Below, piece by piece: positions 1 through 11,129 of a DNA stretch of 64,000 nucleotides. Every line of letters starts with the position of its first letter. Positions within the stretch are counted from its first letter, which is position 1. The notes beneath the pieces were generated by a model. The model searched no databases. It was given only the letters and a program-made list of their open reading frames with translations, and was not told the DNA's origin. The position numbers and the translations under genes are program-made. Origin of the DNA: Sciurus carolinensis. Taxonomy: Eukaryota > Chordata > Mammalia > Rodentia > Sciuridae. The stretch covers positions 138,778,491-138,842,490 of the forward strand of contig NC_062213.1 in the NCBI RefSeq assembly GCF_902686445.1, read 5' to 3'.

Positions 1-844
1 AATTGGTATTTGTTCAGTAAATGTTCTACATCATAATATAAAAAGTACAAACGAAAACTCAAATTTGGGGAGACCTTGAAGGGGTTTTTAAAAATAAGCA
101 AATTTAATTCTATTTTGACTTCCAAACTAAAGCAATAGACTTGTCATGAAACATTTCCTACAAATAAAAAATAAGTAAATTCTTCAGAAATTAGTTTGAT
201 TTTGTATTTTAACCTCAGGCTTCTTGGCCAAATATTATTTATATTGGCTTTTTGAATTTTTTTCCTTCCATTTCTCAGCTTCTAAATTTCATCTCATTTA
301 GCTACACATTTTCTCATGTGTTACTCTACAAATGCTAAGTAAATCTTGCTTATTTTGGCTGTTTTTACTAAAACATTGAATTCTTACATTTAAAAGAATC
401 GGTAGAAAAGACAAAAGTGATTATTTCTGAATTATGATTACATTTTTTGACTTTTTTTTCTTAGCAATTTGGCTCAGTCATAGTTATTTCTCTGAGCTCA
501 AGTAAATGGTTACAGCTTTTCTAAGTTCTGTGACTACTCAGAATCTCATGAAAGTTATGCATCCTTGTAAACCACAAGAAACACACTTAAAGACCTGAAA
601 TATTCTAATGTTGATTTTGCTTCTTTCTACACATGCTAGAAATATTCACAGCAGTCTGCAGATCTGACCTGGATACCTAACTGTTAGCTGGAGGATTTCG
701 ATTTCTAAAAGGCTGCACAGAACCTAACACTTTACCAACTAATGCATAGGTTTAGGGAAAATCAAAACAAAGCTCCTTACAAAGATCGGAGTCTACTTTA
801 TTAGTGCTTAGTTTATTATTACTAGTCTATTGTTTATTTTTCTT
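1..844. other. Unique AT-rich noncoding DNA
   Basis: AT-rich sequence with stop codons in all frames and no recognised repeat. I see no exon, promoter or RNA gene in it. Confidence 0.6.
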
Positions 845-849
845 ATGTA

Positions 850-1010
850 GTAGAAAATATTCTGGAATGGGAAGCAGAAGATGTAGGTTCCAATCCTGGT
901 GTTGCTATGAAACTAGCTGGGTTGGACAGGGTCTTTGTCTCCTAAAAATAAATACCACCATGGTTTTTATAAGAGTTTCGTTGCTAGGAACATAGTAAGC
1001 AGTAGTCTTT
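850..1010 (+). repeat. MIR SINE
   Basis: The order of motifs matches a MIR core: an 'AGAAGATGTAGGTTCCAATCCTGG' type start, 'AACTAGCTGGGTTGGAC', a 'TTTGTCTCCTAAAAATAAATACCACC' segment equivalent to the 'cctcatctgtaaaatgagg' block, and an end near 'AGGAACATAGTAAGCA'. It is old and divergent, as expected for this mammal-wide tRNA-derived family. The open frame from 804 to 995 lies in it and is not a gene. Confidence 0.6.
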
Positions 1011-1180
1011 GGAGTAATGTATTACAATTTCCTCATTGTATGTACAGAAACATCTCACCAATGATGATAACGAGTTATCACTGGGTCAAAGAATAGGACT
1101 CAGGAAACGTGTTACCAGGTGGTAATCATTTTCATCCATGCAGTAACAATGTTTTGGGTACAAACTAAATAGCAAACATT

Positions 1181-1690
1181 CTAGCTATCACTGGGAACAC
1201 AAGACTCCATCTCTAAGGATCTCAAGCTCCTAGGGTCCGGTAGTATTTCCTGAGGGGAGAGATGTAACAGTGCCCTCTCTTTGGTACAGAGGCTAGAGAG
1301 AAACCCTGTCCGCTGGAGGGTGTCCTTGAAAGGCGTCTCATCCTCAACCACCTTCCCCTGGCAGAGCAGGGAGCCGGCCTTGCTGGTGCTTGGCTCCCAC
1401 ACTGGAGAGTTGGAGTGACTCAGCAGAGGGGTGAGTTGCTTGGCGTCACCATGGGCCTGAAATAGACCTGGAAGATGACATAAGATCCGCACAGTGGAAC
1501 CTACCACGAGGGCCAGCGCGGGAGGTGGGTTCGGCACCTTCACTGCCAGTCCTCGGTCTCCTGAGGCACCCATGGGACTCCAGGGCGGCCCAGAGTGGGG
1601 ACGAGGACCACGCGGTGGAAGAGGAGGAGGAGCTGAGTTCAATTCCAGACCTGTCCACGTCCTCCTTTCTGTTCAGGTGACTTCACACGG
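1181..1690. other. GC-rich island with overlapping open frames, unassigned
   Basis: This stretch is visibly richer in G+C than its surroundings. On the minus strand an ATG-initiated frame of 153 codons covers 1181-1642: the N-terminal half is Pro/Arg/Gly rich, the C-terminal half more ordinary ('HSNSPVWEPSTSKAGSLL', 'SLEMESCVPSDS' at the end). On the plus strand, one frame encodes an acidic run (GDEDHAVEEEEEL) near 1595-1640, and the other is Gly/Arg rich. A CAG|GTGACT donor-like sequence lies near 1675. I do not recognise a protein, there is no poly(A) tail, and I find no good acceptor. It could be a lone exon, a decayed retrocopy, or chance open frames in GC-rich DNA. Confidence 0.25.
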
Positions 1691-1799
1691 CACATCATAA
1701 AGTAAAAATCATGTAGCCCGGAATGTTTAGCTAAAATGAACCCCAAACTCCTAGATTTTATTTCCAATAAAGCAAGACTGGGGTGGAAGAGCAGCTTCA

Positions 1800-1885
1800 G
1801 ATGCCACAATGACCTGATTTTTCAACCCCTGGGAACCTTGGGCAAATGACTCTGTGAGCCTCAATTTCTTCAAGGTAGAGTAGGA
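1800..1885 (+). repeat. MIR SINE fragment
   Basis: The motif order 'GGGAACCTTGGGCAAATGAC' then 'GTGAGCCTCAATTTCTTC' is the MIR core region ('ctttgggcaagtcacttaacctctctgagcctcagtttcctc'). Confidence 0.6.
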
Positions 1886-2719
1886 CTTTCCTACTCTTTT
1901 CCTTATAGCGTCGTGTGTATAAACGTCTGAGCGCCTACCTCCCCGTAAATGTCTGTTCTCACCACACGATGCCTTTCTCCACCATCCCCAGAGAAACAAT
2001 TGTGTTGAAATATTTTAGAGCTCCCAACACCAGTCTGGTATTCTCAGTTGTGCTCAGGGCTCTTCCATCACACATTTCCCAACCTTGCTGTCTGGTTCCT
2101 CCTCCTTGCAGGTAACATGTAAATTGAGAACAGGGTGGGCAGGTAGTGTGGTGGTTCCATTCCCTAGAAAACTCTTCTGTGGGTTGAGATCTCATTGTGT
2201 GAACAAAAGGAAGACTTGGGCCATTGTAAGAAGCTGTCTTCAGCATGTTCTTAGGAAATATTAAGCATAAACACCTTAGAATTACCATGAACATGCTTTT
2301 TCTGGGAGTAAGAGAGATGATAAATGAAAGCTTTTAATTGGTTCTGATTTTACCCTGTAGGTCTTGATTAATGTAAAAGCAGTCAGTTGTTAGCACCATA
2401 AATACTAAGGCTACTTCCTGCTGAGCACTGTGCTCTGGGGGTATGAAGAGCTCATATACTGGGTGGGGAGACACATAATCACTACTAAATGATACCTGCA
2501 GACAAGTAATAGATGAATACACTAGGCATTTGTGGGAATGTAGCAGAAATCTTAAGTATCCTGTGTGGGAAAGCTGAGAAAAGTAGAAAAGAGCACTTCC
2601 AGTGGGTCTTGACGTATGCGCAGAATTTCAACAGCAAAAAGGAAGGATCCAGACACACGAAATATCAGAGCCAGGGGACCCAACTTACACAGGGGACTGA
2701 GAAGCTCAGCCTGTCTGAA
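1886..2719. other. Unique noncoding DNA
   Basis: Several short open frames on both strands overlap one another with no similarity I recognise. No repeat family could be named. Confidence 0.5.
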
Positions 2720-2731
2720 TATATTTTGGGG

Positions 2732-2949
2732 TGTGCTACGGTTTGAATGCAGTTTGTGTTGCAAGAGCTCATGTGTTAAAAGCTTGATGGCAGTGCTGTA
2801 AAGTGAAGAGGTGGTGGGACCTGAAAGAGGCGGAGCCTAGTAGTCAGTGGAGTGCTGCTCTTCCAAGGGAGGAGGGATCCCTGGTTAATTCTGTGAGGAG
2901 CTTTGTTTTTTCCTTCCTTCTCCCTCCCACCCTCCCTCCCTCTCCCCTT

Positions 2950-3025
<76 letters not shown>

Positions 3026-3318
3026 TTTTTTCTTTCTTTCTTTCTCTCCTTCTCCTCCTTCTTTTAATAAAAAGATCAAGGCTGGCACTGCCTCTTGTTC
3101 TGGCTTCCTGTCTGGGGATGAGCTCTGTCATATCACTCCTACAACCCCTGGCATCATCCACCATGAGGTCTTCAGGAGAACTCAGTTTATATTTTGGGGT
3201 GTGCCAAAACCAGAACCAGGCTCTCAAACTCCAGAATGATGAGCTAAATAAACATTTTTTCTCTATACAATTATCTAACTGGAGGTATTTCATTAAAGAG
3301 ATGAAAAATAGAATAATA
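2732..3318 (+). mobile_element. MaLR-type solo LTR expanded by a pyrimidine tract
   Basis: It begins TGTGCTACGGTTTGAATG, the usual ERVL-MaLR LTR opening (TGTTATGGTTTGGATG). It continues with AGAGGTGGTGGGACCT and CCATGAGGTCTTCAGGAGAA, then CCAGAATGATGAGCTAAATAAAC, where the AATAAA lies, and it degenerates towards a CA-type end near 3318. A pure pyrimidine tract interrupts the middle. No internal region or second LTR lies beside it, so it is a solo LTR. The predicted frame at 2803-3429 is an artefact of the CTTT repeat. Confidence 0.7.
2930..3065 (+). repeat. 136-nt uninterrupted pyrimidine tract with (CTTT)n
   Basis: Every base from 2930 to 3065 is C or T. The centre, about 2964-3045, is a nearly regular CTTT tetranucleotide repeat flanked by CT- and CCT-rich arms. 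It lies inside the LTR at 2732-3318. Long mirror-symmetric tracts like this can form triplex DNA and are usually length-polymorphic. Confidence 0.95.
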
Positions 3319-4214
3319 CAGGGTGTGTGTGGATATGTGTATGGTTGGGTCAAATCCCAAATTCTTAGATGTCATGCTTTAGACTTTGGCTTTTACCCTT
3401 TACACAATGGAATCAATAAAACATTTTAAAACAAGTTGTGAGGAGATAGAGTCTTCATTTTATGGAATTGGCTATGTCAGCCTCTGTGGAGGAGTTGGGG
3501 AAGACAGTTTGGCGGTGGCTAATTTCAAAAAAATAGTAGGACACTGTAGCCAGAGTCCAGGTGGATAAAGAAGAGGCAGGGCAATAATGAAGCAGATTTT
3601 AAAAAATGAACCCTTCAACTTTTGGACCTTTATTGTATGAAGAATAAAGGAGACAAGTCAAGGAACCATCTAACAACATTTTTTTTATTAAAATTCTTAT
3701 TTAGTGCAAAATACCTGGTTAACTCTGTTTAATATGTAGACTGAGATTTTCCTTTCAAAACTGTTTCTTGGCTGTGGTATGTGATTTCATTTTAACAGAT
3801 GTGTTGAGTATCAGCTGTGTGTCAGGAATTATGCTAGCTAGCAAAGGAACAAATTATAAGATGACAGCCTCACTTTTCACTAGTTTGAATTCTAGTACAG
3901 AAAAAGTCATCTAAAATAGTTGTTAAATATAACAAGAATAAATAGCAGAAGTGTCTGTCAGGAATTCTAACACATGTTGCATTATTGGCAGCATGGAACT
4001 CCTTTGTATGGTGGGAGGGCCTGTCTCTGGTTCTGGGATGGAATGGTCCTTAGGCATCAGGAATGCTTGGTAATCAGTTGATCAGAAGACAGAATTGTAA
4101 AGTATAAGAAGGGGGCGCAGAGTAGAAAAAGGAAAAAAACAGGCCAAGATGGAGTTTTCTCTTTAGAAAGGATTCTGGGGATTTGTACAGTTTTGTCTTT
4201 AATCCAGAAGAGAA
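3319..4214. other. Noncoding DNA with one possible old-repeat fragment
   Basis: Mostly unique. At about 3788-3900 the phrase 'GTTGAGTATCAGCTGTGTGTCAGGAATTATGC' resembles a widespread mammalian repeat that also occurs, better preserved, near 8300 and 47930. No coding signal. Confidence 0.4.
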
Positions 4215-4395
4215 GTGTGTTATGCAGTTGCTATGAGGCTGGATTTAGGAACTAAACTGCCAGTCACATCATTTCCTAGTGATCTGACCTTCTGTATGTT
4301 AGTTAATTAATGCCCTGCTTCTCATTTTCCTTATCTGTGAAATGGGGATGATAATGATAGTACCCATATGGTATTGATATAAATGTGTATTTGTG
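4215..4395 (+). repeat. MIR SINE
   Basis: It contains 'CTGCTTCTCATTTTCCTTATCTGTGAAATGGGGATGATAATGATAGTACC', the diagnostic MIR 3' half, preceded by a divergent core. It is among the clearest MIR copies here. Confidence 0.8.
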
Positions 4396-5970
4396 TATTT
4401 CTGAAGTCAATAAGATGAAGTCTCATTTTCATTATTTATGATAGGAACTTTCAAAATAACTATACCCAGAGGTCAGGTTTTTTACTTTATTAAATAAGTA
4501 TCTTATTGATTTGGTAAAATTTTTAAAAAGTTATTTTTATTACATGGTTTCACAATAGATTCTGATCATCTGTTGTATTTAAAACTGACTCTCATATATC
4601 TTCAACTTAATGACTTATAACATTGAAAATTACATTCCCATTGATTGTTTTTTGCCACATGATGATTCTTTCTTTCCATGTTACTGATATGATGATTTTT
4701 CTATCCTTCTGTCAATATTAGAAATTATATCATCAGATATCTTTTATTATGCTGAGGTTTAAATGATAAACAGACAACTCTTGCTGATCAATGATTATGT
4801 TTTCTCTAACATCCCTTCATTTCAAATACACTTTTGTTATTGGTTTTCATTGTGAGGAAACATGTGCAAAGATGAATTTAAAAAGCTCTCTTTCTGCCTT
4901 CAATGGCTGGTACTGTTTATCAATTGCTCAGCTGTGCTGTCACTGTTAGTGACATTGTTGGAGCTATTTAGCTGAACTATCGCTCAATTAGTTTCTTTTC
5001 ATTATTTATATGTAATAATTAATTAATTAATATTATATTCTCTTCAATAGAATAGTCACCTTGAGGTATAACATATTCAAGTGGGTCCTGGGGGCAAAGG
5101 CAGAACTGGAATAATAATCAATCAAACTTTCCCTTGATAATCCTACACACACAGCGAGCAGTACCTAATGCAAACGCAAGCTACCAGACCATGCATTACA
5201 AGTTCATTTCCACGCCTTTGACATATGTGGGCTGCAGGAGACTGTGATACTTTAGAAGTAATTTTCTTGTCTTGGGACAGGAGGTCCCAAGGTTTGAAAT
5301 ACTGTAGCAGTTGCTTTCTGAGGTTGTTCTCTAAATTTATGGGTGAATCTCCCTAGTGAAAGGAAGATTAAAACAGGTTCCCCAGTCTTACCTTCTAAAG
5401 TGTAACCCAGTAAGCACTTGAGGGGCTTGCCTTATGAAACATCATTTTCAAGTCTTTACCAAATAGACTTACTTACACCTTTTACATCTTCATTCCACCA
5501 TCAAACATCCATGTCACCAGTCTCATATGTAAAATACAAAAGCGTACAGAACATTCTTTCACTTCGATTGAGTGTGATATTTTAGATAAGTTAAAAATTT
5601 CCTGAAGGTTACTCATCTCTATTTTATGACTATAGAGAATTGGTTAAAAATGGGCTGGGCTCTGAAAAGACTTGATTTGGAAGAGAAGAAATAGGAATTG
5701 TGAGTAGTTTCTATTCTGACAATAAAATGCTACATATTATTTGATTTGTAAGTATTTGAAAGAGGGGGAAAGATGCCCTTTTGTTTCAAGGTACTACGTT
5801 GTATTAATTAGTGCCATCCCCTGAAAAATCCTTTATTCTGCATTTATATTCATTGCAGTTAGAAAAATTTGTTAATTATGTACCAATTGTCATTGATCAA
5901 AGAAAAAAATTTTTATTGATATATTCCTTGGCATTTCTGGTCTTGTGCTGGTTAATGTTTAACCATCAGT
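4396..5970. other. Unique noncoding DNA
   Basis: AT-rich sequence with no transposable element that I can name. A low-decay-looking block at about 4880-5035 is listed separately. The rest shows no coding or RNA-gene signal. Confidence 0.5.
4880..5035. promoter_or_regulatory. Candidate conserved noncoding element (hypothesis)
   Basis: Within plain AT-rich DNA this block holds a run of motif-dense sequence: CAATTGCTCAGCTGTGCTG (containing the E-box CAGCTG), an inverted repeat TCACTGTTAGTGA, AGCTATTTAGCT, and then three overlapping TAATTAAT homeodomain-type sites. No repeat family explains it. It is not proof of function; conservation in other mammals is the test. Confidence 0.2.
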
Positions 5971-5978
5971 CTCTCTCT

Positions 5979-5981
<3 letters not shown>

Positions 5982-6044
<63 letters not shown>
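5982..6044 (+). repeat. Compound microsatellite (CT)n(CA)n
   Basis: About 16 CT units run directly into about 16 CA units. The open frame ending here owes its tail of Ser-Leu and His-Thr repeats to this tract. Confidence 0.97.
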
Positions 6045-6048
<4 letters not shown>

Positions 6049-8284
6049 AAATTCTCATTTATAGCATTTTTCCAATTTTGGTAGTGTAAATACTCCCACC
6101 ATGACAGATTTCATCTGTCAAAATCATGTCACTGAACATGGAATTGGGAAGATAATGCTCAGTTAGCTCTTGCAAGCTGGTACCAGCTAGTTCCAGCATG
6201 CCACTGGTTCTGATATTAAAATTGGTTTTTGCAAAAAAAAAAAAAATTTTACATGTTGAATTTCTGCTACCACTTATGTCTATCCAGTAACCTTTTCTTT
6301 TTTTAATGGATCATAATTTGTTTCTGCAAATACACAAGTGGATAGAGCACTTAGGAGACTCTGCCAATGTTTTCACCTTCTTTTAGTGCATCAGGTTTTC
6401 AAAGTCAAATTTCTTATATAGTTAGTACCCTCCTGCTCTTCATTTTATTTGGTACTTTGCTTATTACAAAATGAAATTTCCTGGAGTCCATAAATGAAAA
6501 CATTTGAGGTGTACTCCAACTGGCTTTTAATTCACATCAATTTAGAAACCCAGAATTATTTAAAGTAGTTCTAGCTGTTCTAAGGTTAGCAATTAGCACT
6601 CTAATTTGTGCAAATGGCACTGAAAATGCTGTATCAAAACAGACTGTTTCTCTTAACAAGAAAACCTTTCAAAGAAAAGTTTTTAAAAATCGTGGTAGTC
6701 AATTCGAACAGTACTGCTTTTTCACCAAGAGAGAGCAACATAAGCACACTTAACAGAATTACATCCAAGTGGCCATTTTCCATTGTAGGCAGTAGCATCG
6801 TGTGCGTGCTTTATCCAGGAATCTATTACTTTACCTGCCTTTGAACTTGATGGATGAGGTGCAGTGATTAGTTAGGGTTATGGCAACTGATGGTGCATTG
6901 TTCAGATGTCATATTTTTGTCTTAAGATATTTTCTGTGCAAAATATGTTTCTTCATTGTGCTTTCACTTATGGTCCGTGTTTATGAGTTTCTAAAAATTG
7001 ACGTTGTTTTTCCTGTCAGAAATGGCTTTCAACAGGATACATTTTCTCCATCTGGTATAGCGAGGTTAAGAATAATCATAAGAGTTTTAAATGTGTGAAT
7101 GGTGGATTTTTAATTTTTGTCTTGTTTTAAAACAATTAACATACATAATATCCAACTTTTAGAGAACTGGTATGACTGGAAATTTTTTAAAGATGATTTC
7201 AGAACTGCTAAATGTAATGACAGTTTGATGAATATAAACAGTTGACATTGGAATAAAATGGGAGTGTGAAGATTATACCACTAAATTTTGAACTTTAAAG
7301 AACTAATTATAATTAATTAGAAATTTTGCTAGATTTTGTGTCTTATAGTATTACCTTAATTATTATAAGGTCACTGTTTCCACATGCAAGTTTTATCCAT
7401 CAGTAAAACATAGTGTCTTTAGGTTGCAGTAACTAAATATTAAAATTATATTGCTTCTATATAACAGCAGGAGTACCTGCAAAACATATCAGTTAAAACT
7501 CGATAAGGCCAAATCTTAAAAATGCCAGTAACAAATGATTTATTATATTATTAAACTCATGTTTTATGGATCTTCAGATACTTGTCAGCCTGGGGTAAGA
7601 GGAACATTTACCAAGGTGAGGGAAGAAAAAGAAGAAAAAAAAAAGGTCATGATTACAAATAAATGCAATGGTTTCATGCTTTTAGGAAAGGCATTTTCAT
7701 GTGATTTTAAATATAGAAAAATTTATGAATTACTTGAAATACATGTAAATTATTTTTGTTAAAAGATTTAATTTTAGAAGTCTTTATAGGAAGAAGTTGG
7801 TGGATTTAAAAAAATTCTGTGTAAATACTTGTATAATTTCGATAGATTTTTGTTAGGCATTCCGACAGGCATGTGTTAGGGACTCAATGCCACAAGGAGG
7901 CATTTGCCCCATATATCCTTGCAGTCTTTGTACAACTCCTCTTATTCTTTCATACCTACTTTTGAAAACATAGACATTATATCTAAAATCTCAGGACTAA
8001 TTCTATACTGAAAGTAGTTATATCAGATTATGACAAATTTCATGTATTCAGTGAACCTCCTGTTTTTTTTTTTCATAATATTCCTGGATCATTTATATAT
8101 ATCTTTATATCTGCAAAAAATGCCACTTTAAATATTGTAACTTAATGACTACACATATATACATATATCTCACTTCAGGGTTCCTTTATAGAGCAAACTC
8201 TCTTAGTGAATAAAAATTCCCATAGTGAATAAAAATTGAATGAAATCTACTTTAAAGAACCATCAATCCATCAATCAACCAATC
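6045..8284. other. Unique AT-rich noncoding DNA
   Basis: About 2.2 kb without a nameable transposable element. Short frames (for example 6608-6844 and 6880-7098) have no recognisable domain or codon pattern. It contains only short A or T runs. Confidence 0.5.
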
Positions 8285-8600
8285 AGTTAGCTAAACAAAT
8301 ATTTGTTCAGCACGTACTATGTGTCAGGCACTCCTGTGAGTACTAGAGACACAATGGTAAAAAGATTTCAGCCAGTGAAAGCACATTCCACCAGAGCTCT
8401 GGAGTCCTGAAGTGATAGAGGATGGCCTGTGTAAGGAACAGAGAAATGCCAGTGTCGCTGGTGTGTGAGGGGTCAGGGAGGGTGGTACAGTGAGGATGGA
8501 GAAGCAGCTACTCACATGAGATTTTCAAGATCGTGGTGGGGAGTCAGATATTAATTCAGAAGAAACTGACTGGTAATATTCACCGCTTGCTACTTGGAGC
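8285..8600 (+). repeat. Ancient mammalian interspersed repeat, family not named
   Basis: It opens with 'AAATATTTGTTCAGCACGTACTATGTGTCAGGCACTCCTG', the signature 'aaatatttattgagcacctactatgtgccaggcactg' of an old mammal-wide repeat, then a degraded G-rich body. Related fragments occur in this window near 12660-13390, 42000-42400, 44440-45010 and 47925-48300. The minus-strand frame at 8324-8515 is its shadow. Confidence 0.5.
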
Positions 8601-8965
8601 TAAGGCTAAGAATTTAAAGTGAAGAGTCTCAAAAGAAGATGAATAAGATGACTAATCTGATTTTAGAATGCTAGACCTTCATAAAATAGGATGCAGCTAA
8701 TATACTTGTAAAACTTGATTTCATTTTATATCTGTCCATTTCCTGATTTTTTTAAAGAGTATTTGTTATTGTTCCCAAATTAAATTGCATTATCCTGGTT
8801 CACATACTACAAACATAAATGAAATCAGGTCATATCTAACAAAAATTATAGTGAGACTTTTGATATCAAACAGCAAGAAAAAAAGATGGATAAACTTATC
8901 CTTCTATTATTTATGGGGTTTATTATTCTCATTCTACTTCATAGGAATCAGTTTTGGGATAAAAA

Positions 8966-9099
8966 TTCATTATATATATTATATTATATATATTATATTC
9001 ATTACATGTAATACATATTATATGCAATTATATTCATTATAATTATTATATTCATTTTATATATATATATATATACATATATATGTGTGTGTATATATT
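8966..9099. repeat. AT-rich simple repeat, (TA)n with TG tail
   Basis: Repeated ATATTATAT / TTCATTATAT segments lead into a regular (AT)n at about 9059-9084 and a short GTGTGTGT run. Confidence 0.9.
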
Positions 9100-9544
9100 C
9101 TTATCTGGGAGCTGGGAGTTGTCAACTCAGGAAATTTAGAACTTGATTTGTTTTCCTGTCAAGTTCTACAACATGTAAATGGAGAAAAATTCCATAAGGT
9201 CTACATAAGTAAACATACATACAAATTTGACATGTAAAATTAAGGTTTAAGATAAAGGAATATAAGAATCTAACAAATCTAGCAAAATAAAATTTTACTC
9301 GACTTACTAAGAAAAAATGAAGGAGTTCAGGAAGTTTACATTTTCAAGTGGAGCGAGGGAGAGAGCCACAAAAAGAAAGAGACTTCTGACATTCTGATGG
9401 CAAGCTATGTAGAGAGGCAGAGAGAAGCAGATTTTGCTCTCCAGCAGCAACACAGAGTATGAAAGCAAAGTTCAACTCACACACCCTACTTATCTAGATA
9501 AATTGAACAGAAGGAAAGAAGAGACCACCAGATAAATACACTAA
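9100..9544. other. Noncoding DNA, unassigned
   Basis: Purine-rich on the plus strand with no long frame. It may be an old LINE or LTR remnant, but no motif is clear enough to name one. Confidence 0.4.
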
Positions 9545-9660
9545 ATAAAAAAGATTATGAGCTCCTTAAAGGCAAGGGTCATTTCTCATTTATCTTTGTG
9601 TCTTCAGCTCCTAGCATGCCAAAGTAGTTTCTTATTAAATATTAATTAAAATGTTGAAAA
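9545..9660 (-). mobile_element. L2 LINE 3' end fragment
   Basis: 'TTATGAGCTCCTTAAAGGCAAGGGTCATTTCTCATTTATCTTTGTGTCTTCAGCTCCTAGCATG' is the reverse of the L2 3' end ('tgagctccttgagggcagggac...'). Confidence 0.6.
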
Positions 9661-10025
9661 ACAGAAACAAATTTTTACTGAGTAATATCTCATCTTGTAG
9701 CCTATAAATGTACTTTGCAACTCTAGGCATGAATGGAATATATAAACTGTTTGTAATCATTTCTCCAAGGACTATAAGAAGTTAACTGAATATTGAAGGT
9801 TTTCCACCCAGGCTTTAGCCTATGGACATGGAAAGTAATAGAAGGAAGCCATAGTCTGACCTGTGGAGGTCAGCACTGATAGGTTCTGAAATGCTCCATA
9901 CAAATACATTTCAAAAGACTTCCTGAAAATTTTCTCTGTGGCCAAATGAAATGCCTGTGAATCTCTAGGGAATTGTGAAATGTGCTATGAAGTTTTCCCT
10001 TGGCCTGGTAAATTTTAAGTACAGC
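9661..10025. other. Unique noncoding DNA
   Basis: No repeat or gene recognised. Confidence 0.5.
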
Positions 10026-10206
10026 TACGTCACTTAACAATGGGGATAAGTCCTGAGAAATGTGTGGTTAGATGATTTCACCATTGTGCAAACACCATGG
10101 AGTGTACTTACACAAATCTAGATGGCATAGCTTGCTATATACGTAGGCTCTGTGGTATAGCTACCATCATATATGTGGGTCATCAGTGACAGAAACATCA
10201 TTCAAA
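10026..10206 (+). mobile_element. Internally deleted DNA-transposon remnant
   Basis: The left end 'ACGTCACTTAACAATGGGGATAAGTCCTGAGAAATG' and the right end 'ATATATGTGGGTCATCAGTGACAGAAACATCATT' are both ends of a widespread mammalian nonautonomous DNA transposon. The middle 'GTGTACTTACACAAATCTAGATGGCATAGCTTGCTATATACGTAGGC' also fits. The bulk of the element between is missing. I do not name the family because I cannot confirm it. Confidence 0.5.
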
Positions 10207-10686
10207 CCAGGACTATTATTTAGTTTTGAAAGCAGAATATTACCAAATTCAATATACAGCAACTCCAAATGCTGGTGTTGATTTGACTTTGGGATTTCTT
10301 AAAACCATACCTCTTCCACATATTCTTTTTCCTTTTGGTTTTCTTTTGATAAGACAAAGAATCTATTTGATATAACTTAGTTTCTAGAAAAGAGTATCTG
10401 TCATTGAACTGTTCTTAATGTGAGTCCAAGGAAAAAACTGGCTTAAAGCCCAGTTACCCTGGAAAGGTCATTTTCTCCCATGTTCAAGTTAAGAAGGAGG
10501 TTTTGTAGGTAGCTGTTGTGAACAACTTTGGATATGTCAAATGGAATCTTACCACATTCTGTATTGTAAGGTTTTGTTTTTGTTGTTTTTTTCTTGTGGG
10601 TCTAGCCCCTGTACAGGGTCTCAATGACTTCTTGCCCTAGTTGCCTTCTTACCTATTATTGTTTTTTTCTCTTCCAGCCCTCCTAA

Positions 10687-10688
<2 letters not shown>
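10207..10688. other. Noncoding DNA
   Basis: Mostly unique. A T/G-rich stretch near 10565-10640 followed by 'AGCCCCTGTACAGGGTCTC' may be a decayed minus-strand SINE. Confidence 0.35.

Positions 10689-10728
<40 letters not shown>
10689..10728 (+). repeat. (TG)n microsatellite
   Basis: About 20 TG units, directly abutting a minus-strand ID-like SINE tail. Confidence 0.97.
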
Positions 10729-10729
10729 T

Positions 10730-10800
10730 GTGCTGCCACACAGGATTGAACCCAGGGCTTTTTGCTCATGCTAGGCCAGCATTCTGCTACTGAGTCCCAG
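10730..10800 (-). mobile_element. ID-type SINE fragment
   Basis: 'GGATTGAACCCAGGGCTTTTTGCTCATGCTAGGCCAGCATTCTGCTACTGAGTCCCAG' is the reverse complement of a tRNA-Ala-derived ID element. The B-box region (GGTTCAATCC) is recognisable. Confidence 0.75.
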
Positions 10801-10933
10801 ATACATGCCAAATCTTTATCTGGTCTTTCTAAATAGTGTTAAGTAGTGTTATGTCATAAACTTTATTCCCTGAATTTCTTTAACGCTTCACTCTTTTTAT
10901 TCCTAGTCCAATTCACCAAACCATACTTCTGAA

Positions 10934-10967
10934 TTAAAAACAAAACAAAACAAAACAAAATAAAACA
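10934..10967 (+). repeat. (CAAAA)n simple repeat
   Basis: Five to six near-perfect CAAAA units. Confidence 0.95.
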
Positions 10968-11129
10968 ACCTTCTTTCTTGCAAAATAACTGAATTCTTGC
11001 AAATAATTGCTTTAACTTTCACACTTTTGTCTTTGGTTTCATAAATCTACTTTAAATCTCCAAACTGAACCATTGACTGTGTCTTTTTTCTTTCTTTTTT
11101 TTTTCATTTTTGCAATAACAAGTCTGAGA

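Noticed and set aside
2844..3353. 169-codon minus-strand frame with Lys/Glu/Arg runs
   Set aside because: It is the complement of the same pyrimidine tract; the charged run is repeat-encoded.
2803..3429. 208-codon plus-strand frame, longest in the window
   Set aside because: Its core is a Phe/Leu/Ser run generated by the CTTT pyrimidine tract inside an LTR; the flanks are LTR sequence.
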